Shown: in pieces, positions 41,053-48,491 of the stretch
How the letters are laid out: each line of letters begins with the position of its first letter
How positions within the stretch are numbered: the stretch's first letter is position 1
Assembly (NCBI RefSeq): GCF_002161065.1
Contig: NZ_NFLV01000002.1
Span: forward strand, 62,001-126,000
DNA length: 64,000 nt
Direction of reading: 5' to 3'
From: Eubacterium sp. An11
GTDB lineage: Bacteria; Bacillota; Clostridia; Lachnospirales; Lachnospiraceae
Notes under the pieces: generated by a model
The model's input: only the letters and a program-made list of their open reading frames with translations
Told to the model about the DNA's origin: nothing
Database searches by the model: none
Program-made: the position numbers and the translations under genes

Positions 41053-41218
41053 TTCTCATCGCCTCCTTTTTCATCTCAATTCTTTTTGGCCGACGCTCTT
41101 CTTCCAGTTTTAAAGCCATTGATACAAATTTATGAACCCTTACGCTTCCTTGCTGAGTGACTGCCAAAAGAATGTATTTTATACCGTAAAAATCTTCGAC
41201 TTCTGACAACGCTGTTAT

Positions 41219-41249
41219 AAAATCCGCAATAATTGGATTTTTAATTTTT
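41219..41249 (+). terminator. Possible rightward terminator
   Basis: AAATCC and GGATTT pair around a nine-base loop and are followed by TTAATTTTTTT on the plus strand. No plus gene ends here, so its use is unclear. It might limit antisense transcription. Confidence 0.35.
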
Positions 41250-41396
41250 TTGTATGATTATGTTCCGTCATTTTCCTTCCATCTCATTTCTACTTTTCCA
41301 GGTATCAATTGTTTATTGACTTTTTTACACTATTCTCCTACTCAATCCTTACAGGTGCTGCCACACCAAGTACAAGAGAAAGGAGATAAATAGTGT

Positions 41397-41621
41397 ATGG
41401 ATCAAATTGATAAATCTTTCAAGCAATGGATATCCGCTTTTACTGTGACAGACACCAACCTGGGGGATCTCGCTTCAGACATTGCAAGAGATCCTTCTTT
41501 CCCAGATAGCTCAGATAAGAGCGTTCTCATGGAGTACATCATTCGGAAGACCCATAACTCGTTGGTCCATCGGACTCTTTCGGCTGCGATTGACCTCTAC
41601 CACGCATCGGATTCGGAATAA
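41397..41621 (+). CDS. YozE_SAM_like protein
   Basis: This is a 74-residue plus-strand protein from an ATG behind AAAGGAGATAAATAGTGT. The pattern FKQWISAFTVTDTNLGDLAS and DIARDPSFPDSSDKSVLMEY fits the YozE_SAM_like fold, common in Firmicutes and phages with unknown function. Its 3' end overlaps the minus-strand gene at 41539-41736 by 83 bases, which is unusual for this otherwise leftward region. Confidence 0.75.
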   Translation: MDQIDKSFKQWISAFTVTDTNLGDLASDIARDPSFPDSSDKSVLMEYIIRKTHNSLVHRTLSAAIDLYHASDSE

Positions 41622-41736
41622 ACTTCCGTCCATATGGCTCTCGTATCCATTCTGCGTTAGGCTCCAAGCATCTTCGGATAGCTTGGAGTTCTTTTCGTAT
41701 CACCACCAGCTCCTGTAAAATATTCTTTAAAACCAT
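41539..41736 (-). CDS. Small coiled-coil phage protein (65 aa)
   Basis: This is a 65-residue protein. The ATG follows GGGAGGTGAAAGAAGG, a near-perfect ribosome site. A short N-terminal amphipathic helix (NILQELVVIRKELQAIRRCL) is followed by a polar tail. Small genes of this kind lie next to Cro-like regulators in Firmicute phages. It overlaps the opposite-strand YozE gene. Confidence 0.6.
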   Translation of the reverse strand: MVLKNILQELVVIRKELQAIRRCLEPNAEWIREPYGRKFIPNPMRGRGQSQPKESDGPTSYGSSE

Positions 41737-41751
41737 CCTTCTTTCACCTCC

Positions 41752-41937
41752 CTACTCTTCCAGAAAATAATCAACAGTCACACCGAAATAATCAGCGACT
41801 TTTTTAAGCTTTTCGATTGACGGAGAACATTTATCCCAGCTACGGATTGTCCCGTTTCCAAAAGAAAGCTTTTTCTCAAGAGCTGTAATTGACATATCAT
41901 GCTGCTTTGCAAGCTCGTCGATTTTCTTCAGAATCAA
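41752..41937 (-). CDS. Cro-like XRE regulator
   Basis: This is a 61-residue helix-turn-helix protein, best started at the TTG at 41937 behind GGAGGGAAAATA. It reads KKIDELAKQHDMSITALEKK and LSFGNGTIRSWDKCSPSIEK, with the end FGVTVDYFLEE. It closely resembles the N-terminus of the rightward repressor at 42425 (LEAELGFGNGTIVKWDKSTP). It is thus the likely Cro-type early regulator that competes for the same operators. Confidence 0.82.
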   Translation of the reverse strand: MILKKIDELAKQHDMSITALEKKLSFGNGTIRSWDKCSPSIEKLKKVADYFGVTVDYFLEE

Positions 41938-41959
41938 TATTTTCCCTCCTCTCATGTTT

Positions 41960-41968
41960 TGATATAAT
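41960..41968 (+). promoter_or_regulatory. Extended -10 promoter (TGATATAAT)
   Basis: TGATATAAT is a TGn-TATAAT extended -10 element reading rightward, with no good -35. It would start a transcript at about 41975, exactly at the inverted repeat TGCGGGTCGCA. Confidence 0.5.
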
Positions 41969-41974
41969 GAATTA

Positions 41975-42187
41975 TGCGGGTCGCAAATCGCACTCCTTGA
42001 AAGGAGGTGACATGCATCAGATTTTATAGAATGATTACTTCCGCTGAGCTTGCCCAGAAATATCGACGCATTGGATATAACGTAGTCGCTCTTTCTTATT
42101 GGGTTGGAGAGTCACTCCCAATGACTATCCATCTTGAAAAAGTGGTGTAAGGCCACATATAACTGTTAATTCACTGCGACCCGCAAA
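41975..42187 (+). ncRNA. Possible short structured transcript with paired ends
   Basis: TGCGGGTCGCA (41975-41985) and TGCGACCCGCA (42177-42187) are perfect complements, so the two ends of a transcript from the extended -10 would pair. Inside are a near-perfect ribosome site (AAAGGAGGTGAC), a five-codon frame, and a 39-codon frame. The layout recalls type I toxin mRNAs with 5'-3' pairing. No counterpart RNA was identified. Confidence 0.4.
42031..42150 (+). CDS. Small protein in switch region (39 aa)
   Basis: The 39-codon frame encodes MITSAELAQKYRRIGYNVVA and then LSYWVGESLPMTIHLEKVV. Its ATG begins one base after the stop of the mini-frame MHQIL, which has the strong ribosome site, so translational coupling is possible. 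It lies between the two regulator genes on the opposite strand to the early transcript. The function is unknown. Confidence 0.45.
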   Translation: MITSAELAQKYRRIGYNVVALSYWVGESLPMTIHLEKVV

Positions 42188-42224
42188 ATCAATCAATAAT
42201 ACTCGAAAAAATTCTAATATATTA

Positions 42225-42253
42225 TTGACAACAAAGAGAAAATATTCTATTAT
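42225..42253 (+). promoter_or_regulatory. Rightward promoter over operator
   Basis: TTGACA and TATTAT are separated by 17 bases. An operator-like GAGAAAATATTCT lies between them. It should drive the repressor and the lysogeny genes to the right. Confidence 0.65.
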
Positions 42254-42407
42254 TGTTTTAAACAATTTGAAAATATTCTAGTTACAGCTTTTTTGTTTGG
42301 TGTTTATTGGCTGTTCTACGCTATTTACGAGAATGTTTTCTCTTTACATCCTCTATAATACGAGAATATTTTCTTGTTGTCAAGTATTTTTTCGAGAAAA
42401 TTTTCTT
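42236..42407. promoter_or_regulatory. Operator array GAGAAtATTTTCTC
   Basis: Palindromic copies lie at 42236-42248, 42269-42279 (partial), 42329-42342 (GAGAATGTTTTCTC), 42362-42375 (GAGAATATTTTCTT) and 42394-42407 (GAGAAAATTTTCTT). A weaker half-site lies at about 42204-42215. They overlap both promoters and are the likely binding sites of the two related XRE regulators. Confidence 0.75.
42355..42383 (-). promoter_or_regulatory. Leftward early promoter over operator
   Basis: On the minus strand TTGACA and TATTAT are separated by 17 bases holding an operator. It reads leftward to the Cro-like gene and the early operon, and it faces the rightward promoter at 42225. Confidence 0.65.
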
Positions 42408-42424
42408 GTAGAAAGAGGTGGCTT

Positions 42425-42841
42425 ATGACTTTAAAAGAAAGAATTAAAGAATTAGCCAATGCCGAAGGAATAAGCCTTCCCACTTTGGAGGCAGAGCTTG
42501 GTTTTGGTAATGGAACCATTGTTAAATGGGATAAATCTACACCTAATGCAGAAAAGTTAAATACAGTTGCAAAATATTTTGGCGTAACTATGGATTACTT
42601 ATTGAATGGGGAGACAGAAAAGGGATTAACAAATAAAGATAAACGGGACATCTCAAAAACCGTCAATGAGTTGATGGAAAAATTAGATTCCAATGATGGA
42701 GCACCATTGTTCTACGACGGAGAAGAAATGGACGAACAGACAAAACTTTTGTTCCGCAACCAGCTTAATTCTTTGGTCACGACTGTAAAAGAAATTAACA
42801 AAGTAAAATACAACCCCAACAAAAACAAAGGGGAAAAGTAG
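42425..42841 (+). CDS. CI-type phage repressor (XRE family)
   Basis: This is a 138-residue repressor from the ATG at 42425 behind AAAGAGGTGGCTT. The N-terminal helix-turn-helix (LKERIKELANAEGISLPTLE; LGFGNGTIVKWDKSTPNAEK) is followed by a helical C-terminal part (ISKTVNELMEKLDSNDGAPL; LLFRNQLNSLVTTVKEINKV). It has no S24 peptidase domain, so it is likely inactivated by the ImmA-type protease encoded next, as with ICEBs1 ImmR. Confidence 0.88.
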   Translation: MTLKERIKELANAEGISLPTLEAELGFGNGTIVKWDKSTPNAEKLNTVAKYFGVTMDYLLNGETEKGLTNKDKRDISKTVNELMEKLDSNDGAPLFYDGEEMDEQTKLLFRNQLNSLVTTVKEINKVKYNPNKNKGEK

Positions 42842-42849
42842 GTGATAAT

Positions 42850-43287
42850 TTGCAGCGGGATATCAAGAGCATCGTAAATCAGCTCGTAAGAAAATATCAC
42901 ACTCGCAATCCATATGAATTATGTGATTGCACTGATGTCCTGGTTCAGATCGGGGATTTAGGAAAGATCATGGGATGTTATCTACTCATCAAACGGCAGA
43001 AATGCATTATGCTAAACAGCAGCATTATTGATACACCCTTGGAGAAAGTAGTCCTAAGCCACGAACTAGGACACTCAAGACTTCATCGAAAAAATGACTG
43101 CTATTTCTACGGCAGCACATTTTTTAATAAAGCCAAAGAGGAAAACGAAGCCAATACCTTTGCGGCGGAACTTTTAGTACCAGATGAAATAATCTACTCC
43201 AATCCTGACCTGACCAAAGAACAAATTGCTCGGATGCTGGGATACACAGAAATGATTATGGAGTTCAAAAATATAGGAAAGAAATAA
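42850..43287 (+). CDS. ImmA/IrrE-type metalloprotease
   Basis: This is a 145-residue protein starting at TTG behind AGGTGATAA. The zinc motif H-E-L-G-H is in VVLSHELGHSRLH, with a downstream glutamate in EENEANTFAAELLVP. ImmA-type proteases cleave the ImmR/CI-like repressor on induction. It follows the repressor by eight bases, the standard pair. Confidence 0.9.
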   Translation: MQRDIKSIVNQLVRKYHTRNPYELCDCTDVLVQIGDLGKIMGCYLLIKRQKCIMLNSSIIDTPLEKVVLSHELGHSRLHRKNDCYFYGSTFFNKAKEENEANTFAAELLVPDEIIYSNPDLTKEQIARMLGYTEMIMEFKNIGKK

Positions 43288-43289
43288 AT

Positions 43290-44162
43290 ATGAGTGTTAA
43301 TAAATTAATTAAATTTTACATTCTCAAACCTGAACCATGTTTAAATAATACATCCTTTTTACAAAATACTAGTGATTCCATCTCCTATCAAATATTTAAA
43401 AGTGCTTTTCCAGAGGAAAACTTTTATCGTATTGATATTGATAAAAGAACATTGTATTTTGATATAAAAACATATTCAAAAAATCATATATTTGGAACAT
43501 GTTCTGTAAAAGAAGCTCTTAAAGCTACAAATTTTATTCAACAACGAAATAAAGAAACTTTGCAAGCCAAACCGTTCACCGAATTGAATGATGAAAACCA
43601 ATTAGAGGCTTACACCTTCTTTTATGTTGATTTCATTCATAATAGAATGGCAGCAATTGCAAATAAGAAAATCCCTCAAATTCATAATGTTTTAATGCAA
43701 ACTATTTGGGAAAATTCTCATAATTTATCCCAAATTAGTATTCAGCCTGAACTCATACAAGATGTAAAAAAAGAGGCGGAAAAGCTTGTAAATCCTTCTT
43801 GGTTAGAAATAGAATTTGCTAGTCCTCCATCATCTGCTGAAATACCTAAAATGGATTTAATATTAAATGAGCCTGATTTTAAAAGCACAAAATATAGAGT
43901 TAAAATCAAAATTGAAAAAACCAACAAAAAATTTATAGATAAAATTATGCAGCTAGGAAATAAAAAAGATGAAGATCATATTTCTATGCTTAAGTTAATT
44001 GGTAAAAATGAATTAGGACTGGATGAGACTTTTAACTTCATTGAATCGCTATATGCAAAAACTGTGCCGTTAGAATTGACTGACGACACAGTAAAAAATA
44101 TTGCATATATCGAGGAAAATTTAAAAAAATATTTAGATAAACATACTTTAGAGCTTGCCTAA
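43290..44162 (+). CDS. RexA-like protein of unknown function
   Basis: This is a 290-residue AT-rich gene three bases after the ImmA gene, so it is expressed in lysogeny. The pattern FYRIDIDKRTLYFDIKT (early), EAYTFFYVDFIHNRMAAIAN (middle), and HISMLKLIGKNELGLDETFN (late) recalls the layout of RexA-type sensors of phage exclusion. The size (290, against 279 for lambda RexA) and position beside the repressor also fit. Direct similarity could not be tested. It faces the membrane gene at 44148-44552 and overlaps its end by 15 bases. Confidence 0.6.
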   Translation: MSVNKLIKFYILKPEPCLNNTSFLQNTSDSISYQIFKSAFPEENFYRIDIDKRTLYFDIKTYSKNHIFGTCSVKEALKATNFIQQRNKETLQAKPFTELNDENQLEAYTFFYVDFIHNRMAAIANKKIPQIHNVLMQTIWENSHNLSQISIQPELIQDVKKEAEKLVNPSWLEIEFASPPSSAEIPKMDLILNEPDFKSTKYRVKIKIEKTNKKFIDKIMQLGNKKDEDHISMLKLIGKNELGLDETFNFIESLYAKTVPLELTDDTVKNIAYIEENLKKYLDKHTLELA

Positions 44163-44552
44163 TTTATATAAGTAATAACTACATATAATAATATTACTAA
44201 AGGATGCAACTGATAAAATAACTATCTCTTCATAATATGATGAAAACATCCAAAGTAGCACAGCTAATGATAATAAACATATTCCAAAGAAAATATTTTT
44301 TAATAAAATTTCATTATGTTTAGTTTTTTTCATTCGTTCTACTATTTTATCATTTTTTGGAAAAGATAGATAAATAGTTAGAATTGTTAGTAATATACCT
44401 ATTAATGTAACAATTATACTAATTAATGTATCCATATGCTCAAAATTAAATTTTAATACTGATTTTCCCATTAAAAATTTTAAAGCAATTATTATAATTG
44501 CAGGAAATATAATAAAAGAATACAATTTGATTTTACTCTTAATTTTTTGCAT
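44148..44552 (-). CDS. Four-helix membrane protein, RexB-like size
   Basis: This is a 134-residue membrane protein with four hydrophobic segments: YSFIIFPAIIIIALKF, LISIIVTLIGILLTILTIYL, NIFFGICLLSLAVLLWMF and EEIVILSVASFSNIIICSYY. Length and topology match lambda RexB (144 residues, four helices). It is AT-rich like its neighbour but on the opposite strand, with overlapping 3' ends. A membrane effector of exclusion is a reasonable hypothesis. Confidence 0.6.
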   Translation of the reverse strand: MQKIKSKIKLYSFIIFPAIIIIALKFLMGKSVLKFNFEHMDTLISIIVTLIGILLTILTIYLSFPKNDKIVERMKKTKHNEILLKNIFFGICLLSLAVLLWMFSSYYEEIVILSVASFSNIIICSYYLYKLGKL

Positions 44553-44664
44553 TTTATCACCCCTGAGTAAAATATAAACAAATCGCGAGAAAAAGTCAAC
44601 AAAAATCGAACATATGTTTTAATTGATATTTTAAACATCTATTTAAAGAAAGGAGCGTACCACC

Positions 44665-45210
44665 ATGCCATTACCAAGAGAAAAATCTCACACCATTAAA
44701 GACATCTACTCTCTCCCGGAAGGACAGCGCGCAGAGCTGATCGACGGCGATATGTATATGATGGTGCCGCCCAGCCGGATTCATCAGAAACTTGTTATGC
44801 AGCTTAGCCGTATTATTTCCAATTATATTGCTGATAAGAGGGGTTCCTGTGAGGTCTATCCTGCCCCATTTGCCGTCTTCTTGAATGCCGACGATAAGAA
44901 TTATGTCGAGCCGGATATCTCCGTCATATGCGACCGTGATAAGCTCAATGACAAAGGCTGCGTCGGTGCGCCGGACTGGATTATAGAGATTGTCTCCCCG
45001 AGTTCCCAGCGTATGGATTACCTGACGAAGCTGTTTAAATATCGAACGGCCGGAGTTCGGGAATATTGGATTGTGAATCCAATCAAGGAAACCGTGCAAC
45101 TATATTCATTTGAGGGCGAAGAAGACTCGACACAGTCCTCCTTTTCTGATTCTATTACATCTACAATCTTCAAGGATTTTTCTATATGCATTGAAGATCT
45201 GCTGAAATAA
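44665..45210 (+). CDS. Uma2-family (DUF820) nuclease-like protein
   Basis: This is a 181-residue protein from an ATG behind AAAGGAGCGTACCACC. The Uma2 pattern is clear: RAELIDGDMYMMVPPSRIHQ, YVEPDISVICDRDKLNDKGC, APDWIIEIVSPSSQRMDYLT, and KLFKYRTAGVREYWIVNP. These PD-(D/E)XK folds are abundant with unknown targets. It sits between the Rex-like pair and integrase and is more GC-rich than the pair, so it looks like separate cargo. Confidence 0.88.
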   Translation: MPLPREKSHTIKDIYSLPEGQRAELIDGDMYMMVPPSRIHQKLVMQLSRIISNYIADKRGSCEVYPAPFAVFLNADDKNYVEPDISVICDRDKLNDKGCVGAPDWIIEIVSPSSQRMDYLTKLFKYRTAGVREYWIVNPIKETVQLYSFEGEEDSTQSSFSDSITSTIFKDFSICIEDLLK

Positions 45211-45216
45211 AAAAAC

Positions 45217-45242
45217 TCCGCCCCTGCGCCAACAGGAGCGGA
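45217..45242. terminator. Hairpin after Uma2 gene
   Basis: TCCGCCCCTG and CAGGAGCGGA pair around six bases, with a run of A's on the left. On the minus strand it is followed by seven T's and would be a strong terminator. On the plus strand it lacks a U-tract but may still attenuate the Uma2 transcript. Confidence 0.55.
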
Positions 45243-45380
45243 AGCAGTTACATATCCGAAGATGATGCAACCTAACACCAAAAATATTGTATCATCTCCG
45301 GGCAGCCACCGCAAGCGGAACATCCGTTTCCCGCTGGCTGTTATTTTTGTACCCATTTTTATCGCCAAGGAGATGACACT

Positions 45381-46535
45381 ATGGCAAAACGAAAGAAATA
45401 TCCAAAGCTCCCAAATGGCTACGGCAGTATTAAGTACCTCGGCAAAGGTCGCCGCAATCCCTACGCCGTCCATCCTCCAACCACGGAATTTACCCTGGAC
45501 GGCGTTCCAAAGACACCAAAGGCCCTCTGCTATGTAGATGATTATATGAAGGGATTTGCCGTTCTGATGGCCTACAAGGCCGGTACATACGTTCCGGGCA
45601 TGGAACGGGATCTGACGGACATTGACAGCAGTAAAGGCAATCTGGACAGTCTGGCACAGTCTATTTTGGCTGATTACGGCCGCATCAAGCATACTGAGCT
45701 GACAGAAGAAAAGAAACCGACTTTTGCAGAGGTATACGAAGAATTTTATGATTATAAATATGAACGTGATAAAAGCCGGCAGTATTCACAAGCATCCCGG
45801 GATTCTACGAGGGCCGCATTTAAAAATTGTGCTGCTATCCACGACAAGATATTTGAAAATCTCAAACATAAAGATTTGCAAAATATCATAGATAATTGTC
45901 CCAGAAAGCATGCCAGCCTTGAACTTATTCTCTCATTGTTCCGTCAAATGTATCAATACGCCATTGCCTATGAGATTGTTGATAAAGATTGCTCTACTGC
46001 CCTTAGAATCAACACCCCGGAAGATGATGAGCACGGAGAGCCATTTACTGATGCCGATCTACAAATATTATGGCAGCATGCTGATAACCCAATCGTAGAA
46101 ATGATATTGATCATGTGTTATAGCGGGTTCCGGATCAGCGCTTATAAAACCTTAGAAGTCAATTTAAAAGAAAAATATTTCAAAGGCGGCGTCAAAACTG
46201 CAGCAGGCAAGAACCGGATTGTTCCTATACATAGTGGCATCTATCATCTCGTCTGCCGCCGGATAAAACGCGACGGAAAAATGCTCATCCAGAAAACAGG
46301 AGATTTCCGTCGGAACATGTATGCCACACTGCGAGAAATAGGCGTTGAACGACACACACCGCATGACTGTCGGCATACTTTTTCCCGACTATGCGAAAAA
46401 TATAAGGTGAACGAAAATGATCGTAAAAGAATGTTGGGTCACAGCTTTAAGGGCGATATCACCAACGAAGTCTATGGTCACCGGACACTGGAGGAACTGA
46501 GGGAAGAGATTGAGAAAATTAAGATTTGTTACTAA
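45381..46535 (+). CDS. int: Phage integrase, tyrosine recombinase
   Basis: This is a 384-residue integrase from an ATG behind CAAGGAGATGACACT. An N-terminal Arg/Lys-rich arm-binding region (about 1-50) and core-binding domain (about 115-205) precede the catalytic part. Its key residues are Arg in CYSGFRISAYKT, H-x-x-R-H in HTPHDCRHTFSRL, His in RMLGHSFKGDI, and Tyr in NEVYGHRT. The stop codon TAA lies inside the att core at 46533-46535, so integration keeps the C-terminus intact. It differs from the shufflon recombinase. Confidence 0.95.
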   Translation: MAKRKKYPKLPNGYGSIKYLGKGRRNPYAVHPPTTEFTLDGVPKTPKALCYVDDYMKGFAVLMAYKAGTYVPGMERDLTDIDSSKGNLDSLAQSILADYGRIKHTELTEEKKPTFAEVYEEFYDYKYERDKSRQYSQASRDSTRAAFKNCAAIHDKIFENLKHKDLQNIIDNCPRKHASLELILSLFRQMYQYAIAYEIVDKDCSTALRINTPEDDEHGEPFTDADLQILWQHADNPIVEMILIMCYSGFRISAYKTLEVNLKEKYFKGGVKTAAGKNRIVPIHSGIYHLVCRRIKRDGKMLIQKTGDFRRNMYATLREIGVERHTPHDCRHTFSRLCEKYKVNENDRKRMLGHSFKGDITNEVYGHRTLEELREEIEKIKICY

Positions 46536-46558
46536 CGTGTTACTAACCGTTTCGTTTA
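46525..46558 (+). repeat. attR core (34-bp direct repeat)
   Basis: This is an exact copy of 4246-4279. The first eleven bases overlap the last codons and stop of the integrase gene. Confidence 0.92.
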
Positions 46559-46601
46559 TTGCTGTTTTATTCAAGAAAATCCGGAACTGTTTAAATCTCC
46601 A

Positions 46602-46655
46602 AATACCGCGTATTTATGCGCTCTAATGGAACTCAACGCATGAACACGCGGTATT
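46602..46655. terminator. GC-rich hairpin between attR and ydcZ
   Basis: AATACCGCGT and ACGCGGTATT form the outer stem, and ATGCG and CGCAT a second stem inside. It can act in both directions and probably ends the ydcZ transcript; no strong T-run is present. Confidence 0.55.
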
Positions 46656-46664
46656 GTCTGATTA

Positions 46665-47111
46665 TCATGATTTTAACTGAACCTTAAAAAGCACGATTCC
46701 TGCCACAAACAGCGCGGTCCCCAGAAGTTTCGTCCAGGCAAAGCCAACTTTTTCCACGCCAAAAATCCCAAATACCTCTATGAGATAGGCGACGATCACC
46801 TGGGAAGATACAATGAGCATCACTGCCCGGGCCGGACCCAAAGACGCCATCCCCGCGATGACCGTAACGGTGATAAAGGCTCCGATGACACCGCCGAGAA
46901 GCAGATACTTCGGCTCCACAGTTAACAGGTCAGAAAAAGACGTTGTTTTTCTTTCCTTAAAAAACCAGAGGGCAAGGCAGACAAAAAATCCTGTCAGCTG
47001 CACAAAAACGTTGGTGATCCACGGTCCCGTTTTATCGGTGACTTCTGTGTTGAACACTCCCTGAATACTCATAAGCGCTCCGGAAATGAGCGCCGCAATC
47101 CATCCGGACAT
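46665..47111 (-). CDS. YdcZ-type DMT membrane protein
   Basis: This is a 148-residue protein from the ATG at 47111, behind TATGGAGGTTTTCTT. Five hydrophobic segments (GWIAALISGALMSIQGVF; FVQLTGFFVCLALWFF; LLLGGVIGAFITVTVIAG; VMLIVSSQVIVAYLIEVFGI; LLGTALFVAGIVLFKV) match the DMT_YdcZ family. These short proteins are often present as pairs. The substrate is unknown. It is the first host gene right of the prophage. Confidence 0.88.
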   Translation of the reverse strand: MSGWIAALISGALMSIQGVFNTEVTDKTGPWITNVFVQLTGFFVCLALWFFKERKTTSFSDLLTVEPKYLLLGGVIGAFITVTVIAGMASLGPARAVMLIVSSQVIVAYLIEVFGIFGVEKVGFAWTKLLGTALFVAGIVLFKVQLKS

Positions 47112-47239
47112 AAGAAAACCTCCATACTTTGTTTGGTACCGATATTCAAACATCAAACCGCAGTCCGACGATGAAATCTGGTACATTTTATCCATAGTAT
47201 GGAGGTCTTTTTCTATTTTATACCACCGATTGTTTCGCT

Positions 47240-48442
47240 TTATGCCATTGATGATTCCGCAATCACACTTCGAAGAATTCTGCACATTTCATCCACATGC
47301 TCTTCTGTGATGATCAGCGGCGGAACAAAGCGGATCACGTTGGCTCCGGCCGACATGAGAATCAACCCCCGGTCCATCGCTTTCACAATGATATCTCCCA
47401 CCGGACCGTCAAATTCCAGCCCCTGCATCAGGCCTAAGCCCCGGTGGCCGGTAATCTGGCTGTATTCATCCTTCATTTCTTCCAGTTTCTTGTAAAGATA
47501 ACCGCCCACTTTCTGTACGTGTTCCACGATCTTTTCTTCTTCAAAAATCTCATAGACACTGTTGACAGCCGCTGTGGCAAGAGGATTGCCGCCATAGGTG
47601 GTGCCATGATCGCCGGGAACCAGCGCATGGGACGCTTTCTCTGCCGTCACAAAAGCTCCAACCGGGACGCCGCAGCCCAGCGCTTTGGCAAGAGTCATCA
47701 CATCCGGTTTCACCCCGTACAGATCATGGGCATACAGAGAACCGCACCGACCCATGCCGCACTGTACTTCATCGAAGATGAGCAGGATATCTTTCTCATC
47801 ACAGAGCGCGCGCAGTCCGGAAAGGAACTCTTTTGTTGCCGGGTAAATACCGCCTTCTCCCTGCACTACCTCACAGATGATACCGCAGGTTTTGTCGGTG
47901 ACCTTTGCCTTTACATCGTCAAGATCATTAAACCGGGCAAACACCGCCCGCAGATCCTTTGGCACAAATCCTTCCTGATAATGGACATTGCCGGTCACCG
48001 ACAGCGCTCCCTGACTTCTTCCGTGGAAAGAATGGTTCATGGCGATAAACTCATATTCCCTGGACGGATCTTTCAGATACGCGTATTTTCTGGCCACCTT
48101 TAATGCGCCTTCAATGGCTTCCGCGCCACTGTTGGTAAAGAAAACTTTATCCATGCCTGACGTCTTTACGATCTTTTCCGCCGCATCCACCGCCGGCACA
48201 TTGTAAAACAGGTTGGAGGTGTGAAGAATCTTGTCAATCTGTCCTTTCAGCGCATCGTTATATTTTTTGTTCTGATACCCCAGGGCGAAAACAGCGATCC
48301 CGGCTCCAAAATCCAGATATTGTTTTCCGTCCACATCGTAGAGATACACTCCTTCGCCTCTGTCCAGCACCACCGGATAACGGTTATAGGTCTTTAAGAG
48401 ATATTTTTCCCCTTTATCAATATATTCCTGTGTTTTGCTCAT
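47240..48442 (-). CDS. argD: Acetylornithine aminotransferase
   Basis: This is a 400-residue class-III PLP aminotransferase converting N-acetylglutamate semialdehyde to N-acetylornithine. Family motifs are FFTNSGAEAIEGALKVARKY, MNHSFHGRS, LIFDEVQCGMGRCGS, MTLAKALGCGVPVGAF (with the PLP Lys), and GDHGTTYGGNPLATAA. It is the last gene of the argC-argJ-argB-argD operon, 49 bases after argB. Close homologues also serve as ornithine aminotransferases, but this operon fixes the role. Confidence 0.95.
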   Translation of the reverse strand: MSKTQEYIDKGEKYLLKTYNRYPVVLDRGEGVYLYDVDGKQYLDFGAGIAVFALGYQNKKYNDALKGQIDKILHTSNLFYNVPAVDAAEKIVKTSGMDKVFFTNSGAEAIEGALKVARKYAYLKDPSREYEFIAMNHSFHGRSQGALSVTGNVHYQEGFVPKDLRAVFARFNDLDDVKAKVTDKTCGIICEVVQGEGGIYPATKEFLSGLRALCDEKDILLIFDEVQCGMGRCGSLYAHDLYGVKPDVMTLAKALGCGVPVGAFVTAEKASHALVPGDHGTTYGGNPLATAAVNSVYEIFEEEKIVEHVQKVGGYLYKKLEEMKDEYSQITGHRGLGLMQGLEFDGPVGDIIVKAMDRGLILMSAGANVIRFVPPLIITEEHVDEMCRILRSVIAESSMA

Positions 48443-48491
48443 CGGCTTCTTTCCTCCCGCTTTTTATTCTCATCCATTCCGTGATCTTTTC

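Larger units (their letters stand above)
4246..46558. mobile_element. Complete siphophage-type prophage (~42.3 kb)
   Basis: A 34-bp direct repeat bounds a full set of modules: integrase, lysogeny switch, replication, packaging, HK97-type head, long non-contractile tail with tape measure, baseplate and lysis. No gene of the core set looks broken, so the prophage may be inducible. Most genes read leftward from the switch at about 42.3 kb. The rightward set is the lysogeny genes, Uma2 and integrase. Confidence 0.95.

Noticed and set aside
40952-41209. An 85-codon minus frame overlapping the excisionase-like gene
   Set aside because: It has a TTG start without a ribosome site and about 100 bases of overlap; the strong AAGGAGG inside it serves the 41052 start.
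45018-45692. A 224-codon minus-strand frame
   Set aside because: It spans antisense of both Uma2 and integrase and crosses a strong hairpin with a T-run in its own direction.
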